In this document: positions 6,984 to 13,479 of the stretch, in pieces | How positions within the stretch are numbered: the first letter of the stretch is position 1 | How the letters are laid out: the number at the start of each line of letters is the position of its first letter | Assembly: GCF_042683125.1 (NCBI RefSeq) | Contig: NZ_JBHUIY010000045.1 | Span: forward strand, 1 to 24,617 | Length of the DNA: 24,617 nucleotides | Source of the DNA: Phaeospirillum tilakii | GTDB lineage: Bacteria > Pseudomonadota > Alphaproteobacteria > Rhodospirillales > Magnetospirillaceae | Direction of reading: 5' to 3' | The notes under the pieces: model-generated | Databases searched by the model: none | Told to the model about the DNA's origin: nothing | What the model saw: only the letters and a program-made list of their open reading frames with translations | Made by a program: the position numbers and the translations under genes

Positions 6984-7745
6984 TCAGAGCCCGGCGCAGG
7001 CGATCGCCCAGAAATCGGCGGCCTTGAGGCTGGCCCCACCGATCAGCCCGCCATCGACATCGGGCAAGGCCAGCAGGTCGGCGGCGTTGTCGGGCTTCAT
7101 TGAGCCGCCATAGAGGATCCGGGTCGCGGCCGCCGCCGACTCGCCCAGCAATTCGATCAGTTCGGCGCGCAGGGCGGCATGGACCTCCTGGGCCTGGGCC
7201 GGGGTGGCGACCCGGCCGGTACCGATCGCCCACACCGGCTCGTAGGCGATCACCACCGTGGCCGGGTTGGCGCCATCGGGCAGCGAGCCGCGCAACTGGC
7301 CCAGGGTGACGTCGAGGGTATGGCCGGCCTCGCGCTCGGCCAGGGTTTCGCCGACGCAGACGATCGCGGTCAGCCCGGCCGACAGCGCCGCCTCGGCCTT
7401 GGCCTTGACCAGGGCGTCGCTTTCGCCATGGTCGGCGCGCCGCTCGGAATGGCCGAGGATCACCGCGCCGCAGCCGAGATCGGCCAGCAGCGGGGCGGCG
7501 ACGTCGCCGGTATGCGCCCCCGACGGCGCGGGATGGCAGTCCTGGGCGCCGATCTCGATTTCGCTTTTGGCCAGCGCCGCCGCCACCGGGGCGATCAGCG
7601 GGAAGGGCGGGCAGATCAGCAGATCGCGGTCCGGACGGGGACCGGCGGCCCAACGCGCGGCGAGATCACGGCCGAGGGCGACCGAATCCGCCAGCAGACC
7701 GTTCATCTTCCAATTGCCGGCGATCAGGATACGTCGGTTGCTCAT
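6984..7745 (-). CDS. tpiA: Triose-phosphate isomerase
   Basis: A 253-residue TIM-barrel enzyme interconverting dihydroxyacetone phosphate and glyceraldehyde 3-phosphate in glycolysis, gluconeogenesis and the Calvin cycle. All catalytic elements are present: N11-W-K13-M-N (active-site Asn and Lys), G98-H99-S-E-R-R (electrophilic His) and A-Y-E169-P-V-W-A-I-G-T-G (catalytic base and mobile loop 6), plus the phosphate-gripping YGGSMKPDNA and GGLIGGASL near the C-terminus. The ATG at 7745 is preceded by GGGGGAG eight bases upstream. The frame stays open further upstream, but those residues are not part of the family. The gene is divergent from the response regulator gene at 7885, with ~140 bases between them, and ends at repeat copy 4. 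Confidence 0.97.
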   Translation of the reverse strand: MSNRRILIAGNWKMNGLLADSVALGRDLAARWAAGPRPDRDLLICPPFPLIAPVAAALAKSEIEIGAQDCHPAPSGAHTGDVAAPLLADLGCGAVILGHSERRADHGESDALVKAKAEAALSAGLTAIVCVGETLAEREAGHTLDVTLGQLRGSLPDGANPATVVIAYEPVWAIGTGRVATPAQAQEVHAALRAELIELLGESAAAATRILYGGSMKPDNAADLLALPDVDGGLIGGASLKAADFWAIACAGL

Positions 7746-7884
7746 CGGATTTTTCTCCCCCAGGGTTCCCTGCGGATATACCATTCCCGCTGCCCGCTCC
7801 CAACCAAAACCGCTGAGATCATGGCGCCCGCCGGGCAGAACGCAACACTTGCCGCAGCGCACGCGGGCCTGATAGGTTGCAGAC

Positions 7885-8316
7885 ATGGCGCAGTCTTTTG
7901 TTGTTCTGATGGTCGATGACGACCCCGGCGACGCCGGGCTGGTGCGGGCCGCGGTCGCGTCGGGAACCTATCCCTGCCGCTTCGACCACGCCGGCGACGG
8001 GGTGGTCGCGCTGGAACGCCTGCGCAGCGACGCCTCGAACGGCCACCGCCCCGATCTGATCCTGCTCGACATCAACATGCCGCGCAAAAACGGCCATCTC
8101 GTTCTCGGCGAGATCAAGGCCGATCAGGCCCTGTGCGACATTCCGGTGGTGATGCTGACCACGTCGGACGCCGAGCGCGACATCGCCGCCGCCTACCGCG
8201 CCGGGGCCGCCGGCTATGTCACCAAGCCGGTCGATGTCGATGCCCTGTTCGCCGCCATCCGCAGCATCCAGGATTACTGGTTCGGGGTGATGCGCCTGCC
8301 CAGCCGCCGCCCCTGA
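7885..8316 (+). CDS. Single-domain response regulator, Rcp1-like
   Basis: A 143-residue receiver domain with no output domain. The acidic pocket is D11-D12-D13, the phosphoacceptor is D62 in LILLDINMPRKNGHLVL, the switch residues are T92/T93 in VVMLTTSDAE, and K114 is in YVTKPVDVD. The sequence style (VDDDPGDAGLVRAAV, and the tail SIQDYWF) is that of the Rcp1 family, whose members are commonly phosphorylated by phytochrome-type or hybrid histidine kinases and signal by protein-protein contact. No kinase is in the window. The gene is divergent from tpiA and convergent with the LH2 genes, sharing a bidirectional hairpin at 8369-8404 with them. A link to light control of LH2 is suggested by position only. 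Start: ATG at 7885 with a weak AGG upstream. Confidence 0.9.
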   Translation: MAQSFVVLMVDDDPGDAGLVRAAVASGTYPCRFDHAGDGVVALERLRSDASNGHRPDLILLDINMPRKNGHLVLGEIKADQALCDIPVVMLTTSDAERDIAAAYRAGAAGYVTKPVDVDALFAAIRSIQDYWFGVMRLPSRRP

Positions 8317-8361
8317 CTGAGGGTCGGCCTTGCCGCCCGTCGGCGCGGACCGTTCAGACAA

Positions 8362-8408
8362 TAAAAAACGGACGGCGCCAGGGGAACTCCCCGGCAGCCG
8401 TCCGCTTT
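8362..8408 (-). terminator. Terminator of the puc genes, possibly bidirectional
   Basis: Outer stem CGGACGGC (8369-8376) with GCCGTCCG (8397-8404), and an inner GGGG/CCCC hairpin (8381-8384 with 8389-8392). Read on the minus strand it is followed by T6 then ATT (8362-8368), ending the pucBA transcript 33 bases after pucA. On the plus strand a T4 tract follows (8406-8409), so it may also end transcripts of the response regulator gene. Confidence 0.88.
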
Positions 8409-8436
8409 TGGTCGCAGACCTGCAACCGTCGCGAAA

Positions 8437-8601
8437 TTACTTCGCGGCGTGCTTGGCGGCGCCCAGGGCAATCCAGTTGAAGCCCGGCGCGGCCAGGACG
8501 GCAGCGTGGACCGCGATCGCGACGACGGTCGCGACAACCCAGATCACGGGCAGCCAGGTCGACGGATTGATGACCAGCCAAATCTTGTGTTCGTCGCCCA
8601 T
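8437..8601 (-). CDS. pucA: Light-harvesting complex 2 (B800-850) alpha polypeptide
   Basis: A 54-residue single-span membrane peptide: polar N-terminus, KIWLVINPSTWLPVIWVV, hydrophobic helix to about residue 38, and a C-terminal FNWIALGAAKHAAK. It is almost the same as the P. molischianum LH2 alpha peptide of the octameric crystal structure (recalled, not searched). His32 corresponds to the B850 bacteriochlorophyll ligand. The N-terminus is two residues shorter than the P. molischianum peptide, and Glu4 stands where that peptide has Asp6, the B800 ligand. ATG at 8601 has AGGGGG upstream. It is downstream of pucB in the usual B-A order, separated by 67 bases with an intercistronic hairpin, and is too short to be picked up by length alone. 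Confidence 0.97.
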   Translation of the reverse strand: MGDEHKIWLVINPSTWLPVIWVVATVVAIAVHAAVLAAPGFNWIALGAAKHAAK

Positions 8602-8650
8602 AATTTCCCCCTAAGGAAAAGAGATAATTCGATCAAACCAGATCAGATTT

Positions 8651-8665
8651 GAACCCGAAGGGCTC
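8651..8665 (-). promoter_or_regulatory. Intercistronic hairpin between pucB and pucA
   Basis: GAGCCC and GGGTTC pair around a TTC loop just three bases beyond the pucB stop codon. Such hairpins in puf and puc transcripts are known to stabilise the upstream segment or set subunit ratios; that role here is inference from position. Confidence 0.5.
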
Positions 8666-8668
8666 AGA

Positions 8669-8809
8669 TCAGAACCAGGGCTTCCAGATCCACACCAGGA
8701 CGTGCGCAACGGCAGCGATGGCGAGGAAAGCGGAGAAGGTGGTCTTGAACTGGTTGTGGACCGCGACGGCTTCTTCGACGGTCAGGCCCGACAAGCTATT
8801 CTCAGCCAT
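8669..8809 (-). CDS. pucB: Light-harvesting complex 2 (B800-850) beta polypeptide
   Basis: A 46-residue antenna peptide: MAENSLSGLTVEEAVAVHNQ, then FKTTFSAFLA, one transmembrane helix and the ending HVLVWIWKPWF. His18 (17 after Met removal) corresponds to the conserved N-terminal His near B800, and His36 is the B850 ligand. It differs from the P. molischianum beta chain at only a few positions as recalled. The start is the ATG at 8809 with GGAG 11 bases upstream; an in-frame ATG at 8893 would add 28 residues foreign to the family. It is first in the pucBA operon, with a promoter candidate ~75 bases upstream. No pucC assembly gene follows in the window. Confidence 0.97.
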   Translation of the reverse strand: MAENSLSGLTVEEAVAVHNQFKTTFSAFLAIAAVAHVLVWIWKPWF

Positions 8810-8883
8810 TTTCAGTACTCCAGCGTTGATGAAGAGGAGTGGCTCACGACCCCCGTGACCACCGGACCTCATTAACGGGCTGT

Positions 8884-8912
8884 AATGTTGCACCGGCCGA
8901 CCCGCCTGTCAA
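8884..8912 (-). promoter_or_regulatory. Candidate sigma70-type promoter of pucBA
   Basis: Minus strand: TTGACA (8912-8907), 17-base spacer, AACATT (8889-8884). The -35 is perfect and the spacing ideal; it would give a leader of about 70 bases. A canonical PpsR/CrtJ palindrome (TGT-N12-ACA) was looked for and not found in the 150 bases upstream, although the -35 itself resembles a half site. Confidence 0.6.
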
Positions 8913-9062
8913 ACCCAATTTGCGCGCCGAAAAGGTATTTTGTCTCCCCATCATCCTGGACCATTTTTCCGTTGCGGCGACGGGAGGCCGGGAGAGCGCG
9001 AGGGGGGGGTGTCCGGTTGCGGCGAAGGCGGGGGACGGGGTAACCTGTCATCCGATCCCAGC

Positions 9063-11117
9063 ATGGAGGCTTCGGCGGTGGCGATCCGGTGGCGCGGCCC
9101 CTTCCCCTGGCTGGCCGGCGCGTTCGTCGCCAACGCGGCGGCGGTGATCCTGGCCGCCCGCGCCCTCGCCGCCGCCCCCCTGACCGGCGATTCGCTCACC
9201 GCCCTGACCCTGGTGGCGCTGGCCGGGGCGGCGCTGCTGTTCGTGGTGGCGTGGAAGGTGATCGACGCGCTGGTGATGCGGACGCTGCGGCGGATGGCGA
9301 CCGAGGTGCGGGCGATCGCCTATGGCGGCGACCGCCCCGGGCTCGATCCCGCCGCCTATGCGATGCTGTCGCCGCTGCCCGAGGCGGTCAACGAGATCTG
9401 CGCCCGGATGATGCGGGCCAAGACCGAGCTGGCCTCCGGCCTCGCCACCGCCACCCGCCGGGCCGAGGACAATGCCCAGCGCCTTGCCGCGATCCTCAAC
9501 GACCTCCAGGAAGGGGTGGTGGTCTGCACCCAGCGGCACGAACTGGTGCTCTACAATACCGTCGCCTTCGACCTGCTCGGCCCGACCGCCGACCTCGGCC
9601 TGGGCCGCTCGCTGTTCGAGACCCTGGCGCGCGAGCCGGTGGTGCGGACCATCGAGCGGCTCGGCGCCGATCCCGACGGCGGCGGCCGCGGCGTCCCCTT
9701 CCTGGTCGGCACGGTCGAGGGCCGCCTGCTGCTCCAGGCGCGGATGAGCCTGATCCGGGCCGGCGGCGGCGCGCTGGCCGGCTATGTCGTCACCCTGGTC
9801 GATGCCGCGCCGCAACTGGCCAGCCTGAGCGGACGCGAGGCGCTGCGGCGCGAGATCGCCGCCGGCATCGAGGCGCCGCTGGAGCGGATCGCCGCCGCCC
9901 TGGCCGACGCGCCGGCGGTCGAGGCCGCGTGCCACGCCGCCGGACAGGCGCTGCGGCGGGCGGTCGCGGGCTATGATCGCCTGCTGGCGGGCTGGTGGCC
10001 GAGCGGCGACCTGCTCTCGACCGACCTGCTGTCCGATGTGCGCGACCGTCTCGACACGGCGCCCGCGGTCACCGTGGTCGGATTGCCGGTCTGGCTGCAC
10101 GCCGAGCCCTATTCATTGACGCTGGCGCTCGAAGACCTGGTCCGCCATGTCGCCGCCCACACCGGCGCCGGGGCGTTCGACCTGTCGGCCGGCCGCGACG
10201 GCGAGGCCGCCTGGATCGAGATCCGCTGGCCGACCGGCCCTTCCCTGCCCGCCGTCGCGATGGAGCGCTGGCTCGACCTGACGCTGGCGGCGCTGGGCGG
10301 CCTGACCGCGCGCGCCCTGCTTCCCGCCGGCCCGAACGGTGAGGGCGGCCCGGCCTGCGGCGCGGACGAAGCCGGCGGCGGCTGGGTCCGGCTGCCGGTC
10401 GAGCCGGCCCGCGCCAGCGGCGCCCGATCCGGCCCGCCGCTGCCGGCCCGGCCGGAATTCCATGATCTCGGCCTGCTCGAACTGCCGCGCGACACCGGGG
10501 ACCTCGGAACCAGACCGCTGAAATCGCTTGATTTCGTGGTGTTCGACACCGAAACCACCGGCCTCGCCCCGTCGCAGGGCGACCGCATCGTCTCGATCGC
10601 CGGGGTGCGGATCGTCAACGGGCGGATCCTGTCGGGAGAAAGCTTCAGCCGGGTGATCCATCCCGGCCGGCCGATCCCGCCCGAATCGGTGCGCTTTCAC
10701 GGCATCACCGACGCGATGGTCCAGGACAAGCCGCCGGCGCGGGTGGTGCTGCCGCAGTTCCGCGCCTATGTCGCCGGAGCGGTGATGGTGGCCCACAATG
10801 CCGCCTTCGACCTCAAGTTCCTGGAGGTCGAAACCGCCGGCAGCGCGGTGCGCTTCGATGGTCCGGTGCTCGATACCATGATCCTGTCCGACTTCCTCGA
10901 CGGCCCCGACGCCGGCCATTCGCTCGACGCGATCTGCGCCCGCTACGGCATCCCGCTGACCGACCGCCACACCGCCCTGGGCGACGCGATGGCCACCGCT
11001 GCGGTGCTGCTGTGCCAGCTCGACGCGCTGGAGGGGCGCGGCATCCTGACCCTCGATCAGGCCGCGCGCAGTCTCGACCTCGCCCGCGTGCTGCACGAAC
11101 GCCAGCGGGTGCTGTAA
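9063..11117 (+). CDS. Membrane-anchored PAS / degenerate kinase-like / DnaQ-type 3'-5' exonuclease fusion
   Basis: A 684-residue protein. Two hydrophobic segments (~13-33 and ~42-62) are followed by a short linker with RRMATEVRAIAYG. A PAS-like domain spans ~135-260 (LAAILNDLQEGVVVCTQRHE, LVLYNTVAFDLLG). A helical, histidine-kinase-like region (~265-430) has no phosphoacceptor His or ATP-binding N/G boxes that I can find. A Pro/Ala linker leads to a DnaQ/epsilon-type exonuclease: ExoI D495-T-E497 in FVVFDTETTGLAP, ExoII D583 in NAAFDLKFLE, and ExoIII H636/D641 in HTALGDAMA. All catalytic acids are intact, so nuclease activity is expected. The start is uncertain: ATG at 9063 places the first helix properly, but its ribosome binding site is poor and the frame is open to 8940. 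Exonucleases of this layout are known in alphaproteobacteria; their role is not settled. Confidence 0.85.
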   Translation: MEASAVAIRWRGPFPWLAGAFVANAAAVILAARALAAAPLTGDSLTALTLVALAGAALLFVVAWKVIDALVMRTLRRMATEVRAIAYGGDRPGLDPAAYAMLSPLPEAVNEICARMMRAKTELASGLATATRRAEDNAQRLAAILNDLQEGVVVCTQRHELVLYNTVAFDLLGPTADLGLGRSLFETLAREPVVRTIERLGADPDGGGRGVPFLVGTVEGRLLLQARMSLIRAGGGALAGYVVTLVDAAPQLASLSGREALRREIAAGIEAPLERIAAALADAPAVEAACHAAGQALRRAVAGYDRLLAGWWPSGDLLSTDLLSDVRDRLDTAPAVTVVGLPVWLHAEPYSLTLALEDLVRHVAAHTGAGAFDLSAGRDGEAAWIEIRWPTGPSLPAVAMERWLDLTLAALGGLTARALLPAGPNGEGGPACGADEAGGGWVRLPVEPARASGARSGPPLPARPEFHDLGLLELPRDTGDLGTRPLKSLDFVVFDTETTGLAPSQGDRIVSIAGVRIVNGRILSGESFSRVIHPGRPIPPESVRFHGITDAMVQDKPPARVVLPQFRAYVAGAVMVAHNAAFDLKFLEVETAGSAVRFDGPVLDTMILSDFLDGPDAGHSLDAICARYGIPLTDRHTALGDAMATAAVLLCQLDALEGRGILTLDQAARSLDLARVLHERQRVL

Positions 11118-11128
11118 AAGAAGAAAAA

Positions 11129-11174
11129 GCGGGCTCTGCCCGCCCCCGCCAAGGGCCGGGGGCCCTTGGAACCC
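11129..11174 (+). repeat. Two-hairpin palindromic repeat, copy 5 (single, forward)
   Basis: Stem A GCGGGC/GCCCGC (11129-11134, 11138-11143), linker CCCCGCC, stem B AAGGGCC/GGCCCTT (11151-11157, 11161-11167), tail GGAACCC. It starts 11 bases after the exonuclease stop. The next gene is in the same direction, and here there is only one unit and no facing partner. Confidence 0.83.
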
Positions 11175-11251
11175 GTTCCGTGCCGCCCTTGACCCCACCG
11201 CGCCGTTCCGCCAGCATGAACCGCCCCGATATTGCGCGGATTCCGGAAACG

Positions 11252-11677
11252 ATGCGTCTCACCCTGCACACCGATTATGCGCTGAGGGTTCTGATCCATG
11301 TCGGATTGCACGAAGGCGATCTGGTCACCGTCAACGAGATCGCCGAATGTCAGGGGATCTCCAAGAATCATTTAACCAAAGTCGTGCATCATCTTGGCCG
11401 CGCCGGCTATCTCGAGACGGTGCGGGGCAAGCATGGCGGTGTCCGCCTGCTCAAACGGCCGGAGCAGATCCGCCTCGGCGCCTTGATCCGCTCGACCGAG
11501 GAGGATTTCGCCCTGGTTCGCTGCCTGCGCGAGGAGGAAGAAGCCGACCCCTGCCGGATGGGAGGGCGCTGCCTGGCCTACCAGGCCCTGGCGGCCGGTC
11601 TGACCGCCTTCTTCGCCGAACTCGACCGCTACACCCTCGCCGACGTGCTGGAGCGACAGCGGGAGGCGGCACAATGA
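11252..11677 (+). CDS. nsrR: Rrf2-family regulator, NsrR-type (nitric-oxide sensing)
   Basis: A 141-residue winged-helix regulator. It opens MRLTLHTDYALRVLIHVG, with the recognition helix region ISKNHLTKVVHHLGRAGYLE and the wing VRGKHGGVRLLK. Three cysteines in the pattern C-x9-C-x5-C (VRC, DPC, GRC) are where NsrR and IscR bind an iron-sulfur cluster, and the ending FFAELDRYTLADVLE closely follows E. coli NsrR. NsrR loses repression when NO attacks its cluster, derepressing NO-detoxification genes; none of those (hmp, nor, hcp) is in view. The ATG at 11252 gives the standard family start; an in-frame ATG at 11216 would add 12 residues. Upstream is repeat copy 5; 70 bases separate it from the next gene. 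Confidence 0.85.
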   Translation: MRLTLHTDYALRVLIHVGLHEGDLVTVNEIAECQGISKNHLTKVVHHLGRAGYLETVRGKHGGVRLLKRPEQIRLGALIRSTEEDFALVRCLREEEEADPCRMGGRCLAYQALAAGLTAFFAELDRYTLADVLERQREAAQ

Positions 11678-11686
11678 GGGCGAATC

Positions 11687-11715
11687 TTTTCGTTCGACAT
11701 AGCTAGGTGTATAAC
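11687..11715 (+). promoter_or_regulatory. Candidate promoter before the pseudo-receiver gene
   Basis: A good -10 TATAAC at 11710-11715 with a poor -35 TTTTCG at 11687-11692 and a 17-base spacer. It stands at the start of the short AT-rich gap after nsrR. Supported only by resemblance. Confidence 0.35.
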
Positions 11716-11747
11716 TTTAGGCATGAATTGCTTCGCGGAGTCCCCCA

Positions 11748-12527
11748 ATGCCCGTTACCGCCGCCGATAACGAAAACGAACTGCGTGTCATCAACGAGTT
11801 CCTCGACGAGTTGCGCGACACCTCCAGTCAGCTTCAGGTTCTGCTCGGCAACCTGCGTTCGCGCAGCATTTCCACCCAGGACGGGCTGGCCACCCTGAAG
11901 CGCGAGGCCAGCAACCTGCGCAGCCATGCCCACGGCCTCAACCTGCCGATGATCAAGCTGGTGACCCACCGGCTCGACGAATATGTCGGCGAACTGAAGG
12001 ATCTGGACGACGCCGAGATCGACGAGATCCAGGTGTTCATCGACCGGATCGAGAAGCTGGCCGACGGCGAGGCGGTCGATGAATCCGACGCCCCGGCGGT
12101 GATCCGCGCGCTGCCGGCCAAGCGTCCGGCCGACATCGATTTCGGCAAGATCGAGAAGAAGAACGTCGAGATCCTTCTGGTGCTGCCGGAACGGGCGATG
12201 GCCCACATCGTCGAGCGCGAACTGGCCAATTGCGGCTACCGCACCTCGGTGGTGCGCGATGCCTTCGTCGCGCTCGAAACCGTGGTGCGGACCCGGCCCG
12301 ACATGGTGCTGGCCTCGATGGAACAGGGGCTGCTGACCGCGATCGACCTCGGCTGCGCCCTGGCGGCGATGCCGACCACCGAGGGCATCCCCTTCGCCGT
12401 GCTGACCAGCTACGAATGGGGCAGCCCCAAGCTGCGCGGCCTGCCGCCCCGCGCCGCCCTGGTGCGCAAGGGGCCGCAATTCTCCGACGACCTCGCCGAG
12501 ACCCTGGCCCGGTTCGAGATCACCTGA
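11748..12527 (+). CDS. HPt-like helical domain plus degenerate receiver domain protein
   Basis: A 259-residue cytoplasmic protein. Residues ~10-105 are helical and recall a histidine phosphotransfer domain: LKREASNLRSHAHGLNLPMI with H60 and H62, then LVTHRLDEYVGELKDL. The HPt consensus HxLKG is not exact. Residues ~139-255 have the alternating strand/helix pattern of a receiver (NVEILLVLPERAMAHIVERE, PFAVLTSYEWG, AALVRKGPQ). The acidic pocket is LP instead of DD and the phosphoacceptor position reads LASMEQG, so it cannot be a normal phospho-receiver; the switch-like Thr220 and Lys241 remain. It is probably a protein-interaction module in a two-component pathway. Start: ATG at 11748 with GGAG upstream. 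The stop is followed by a T7 run (12533-12539) without a clear hairpin. Confidence 0.6.
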   Translation: MPVTAADNENELRVINEFLDELRDTSSQLQVLLGNLRSRSISTQDGLATLKREASNLRSHAHGLNLPMIKLVTHRLDEYVGELKDLDDAEIDEIQVFIDRIEKLADGEAVDESDAPAVIRALPAKRPADIDFGKIEKKNVEILLVLPERAMAHIVERELANCGYRTSVVRDAFVALETVVRTRPDMVLASMEQGLLTAIDLGCALAAMPTTEGIPFAVLTSYEWGSPKLRGLPPRAALVRKGPQFSDDLAETLARFEIT

Positions 12528-12551
12528 GCGATTTTTTTCCGTTTTCCTCCC

Positions 12552-12579
12552 CTTGACGGTGCTGGCCGCCGCCCCAGAT
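12552..12579 (+). promoter_or_regulatory. RpoH (sigma32)-type heat shock promoter of the hsp20 gene
   Basis: CTTGAC at 12552-12557 and CCCCAGAT at 12572-12579, a 14-base gap, fit the CTTGAA / CCCCAT pattern of sigma32 promoters and stand 94 bases before a small heat shock gene. Transcription would begin near 12587, leaving a leader of about 86 bases. Confidence 0.75.
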
Positions 12580-12586
12580 TTTTCGG

Positions 12587-12672
12587 GCGCGGTCGCCGTC
12601 ATGGGGCCGACGCCGGCGGCCCGCCAGGGGCGGGTCGCTGCGATCTGGTTGCTTCGCAAAGGAGAACTGGTC
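12587..12672 (+). promoter_or_regulatory. ROSE-like RNA thermometer in the hsp20 leader
   Basis: The last hairpin pairs UUGCU (12649-12653) with the Shine-Dalgarno AGGAG (12660-12664) around a six-base loop. The pairing gives U-A, C-G, G.G, U-A and U-G, the mismatched set (including G opposite G) that defines ROSE elements. The helix can be extended with CUGG (12645-12648) against CUGG (12667-12670), beyond a two-A bulge. Upstream, CCCGCC/GGCGGG (12620-12625, 12629-12634) forms a stable hairpin as in other ROSE leaders. ROSE elements keep small heat shock mRNAs untranslated at normal temperature. A competing 4-bp hairpin UUGC/GCAA (12649-12659) would free the ribosome site. Confidence 0.72.
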
Positions 12673-13140
12673 ATGCGTACCTTCGACCTTACCCCGCTGT
12701 TCCGTTCCACCATCGGGTTCGATCATCTTGACCGTGTGCTGGAAGCCGCCAGCCACGTCGATGAATCCGCCCTCGCCTATCCGCCCTACAACATCGAAAA
12801 GCTCAACGAGGACCGCTACCGCATCAGCATGGCGGTGGCCGGCTTCTCCGACTCCGATCTCGAAATCACCGCCAAGGGCAACACCCTGCTGATCGCCGGC
12901 AAGGCGCGCAAGGAGGAAGCCCCGGTGCAGTACCTCCATCGCGGCATCGCCGGCCGCTCGTTCGAACGGCGCTTCGAGCTGGCCGACCATATCCGGGTGG
13001 CCCAGGCGTCGCTGCAGAACGGCCTGCTCCACATCGATCTGGTGCGCGAGATCCCCGAGGCGATGAAGCCCCGCACCATCGCCATCACCAGCGCGGCCCC
13101 CGCCCCCGCGCCGCAGATCGTCGACGGCAAGGCGGCCTGA
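12673..13140 (+). CDS. IbpA-type small heat shock protein (Hsp20)
   Basis: A 155-residue alpha-crystallin-domain chaperone. The start MRTFDLTPLFRSTIGFDHL and the stretch YPPYNIEKLNEDRYRISMAV, then AGFSDSDLEITAKGNTLLIAG, follow the IbpA/IbpB class. The alpha-crystallin domain covers ~37-130, and the IPEAMKPRTIAI segment near the end holds the conserved I-x-I-like tail; the last ~20 residues are an Ala/Pro-rich extension. It holds denatured proteins for refolding by DnaK and ClpB in the cytoplasm. The ATG at 12673 has AGGAG eight bases upstream, and that site is buried in the ROSE-like hairpin. The in-frame upstream ATG/TTG codons would translate the leader and are rejected. Regulation is thus at two levels: RpoH promoter and temperature-dependent translation. 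Confidence 0.95.
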   Translation: MRTFDLTPLFRSTIGFDHLDRVLEAASHVDESALAYPPYNIEKLNEDRYRISMAVAGFSDSDLEITAKGNTLLIAGKARKEEAPVQYLHRGIAGRSFERRFELADHIRVAQASLQNGLLHIDLVREIPEAMKPRTIAITSAAPAPAPQIVDGKAA

Positions 13141-13149
13141 TCATCCTTT

Positions 13150-13175
13150 CCCGGCCGGGGATCGCCCCGGCCGGG
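13150..13175 (+). terminator. GC-rich hairpin after hsp20
   Basis: Perfect 11-bp stem CCCGGCCGGGG/CCCCGGCCGGG around an ATCG loop, nine bases after the stop codon. There is no T tract behind it, so it may act as an mRNA 3' end stabiliser or a weak terminator. Confidence 0.6.
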
Positions 13176-13391
13176 CCTGATCGCGGCAGGCCGCGCGCCC
13201 GCCGGTGCATCAGCCCAGGGGGCGCCTCCCCGTGGCGAACCCGCACCGGGCCGCTGGCCCATCCCCCCGATTTTCACTGTCTTGACTGACGCGACCGTGG
13301 CCCGGCAAGGGAGACCGGCGGCGCCTCCGCGCCGGGACGGTCCGGGCCGGCAGCGACATCCTATGGTTTTTATACCTCACTCAGAAATCCA

Positions 13392-13420
13392 TTGGGTTGC
13401 CCATACCAGCAAAATACGAC
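13392..13420 (+). promoter_or_regulatory. Candidate promoter of the XRE regulator
   Basis: TTGGGT (13392-13397), 17-base spacer, TACGAC (13415-13420), inside an AT-richer stretch (13363-13450). It would start transcription near 13427, 50 bases before the GTG start. The remaining space from hsp20 (13141-13390) holds the hairpin and otherwise nothing recognisable. Confidence 0.4.
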
Positions 13421-13479
13421 TTGAAGGTTTCGGCAAACGGTCTAAAACCGAACAGGCGCAACCTCAACGGATAACCGCC

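Noticed and set aside
7746..7886. Extension of tpiA by 47 residues
   Set aside because: TpiA normally starts at the ATG at 7745, which has a strong ribosome site; the extension would overlap the divergent promoter region.
8884..9062. PpsR/CrtJ operator (TGT-N12-ACA) or FNR box before pucBA
   Set aside because: All TGT words on both strands were checked and none has ACA at the right distance; no TTGAT-N4-ATCAA was seen.
11678..11747. NsrR operator near nsrR
   Set aside because: The AT-rich words around 11705-11720 do not form the AAGATGYATTT-type inverted repeat.
12533..12539. T7 tract after the pseudo-receiver gene as a terminator
   Set aside because: No convincing hairpin precedes it; it may be only an AT-rich element upstream of the RpoH promoter.
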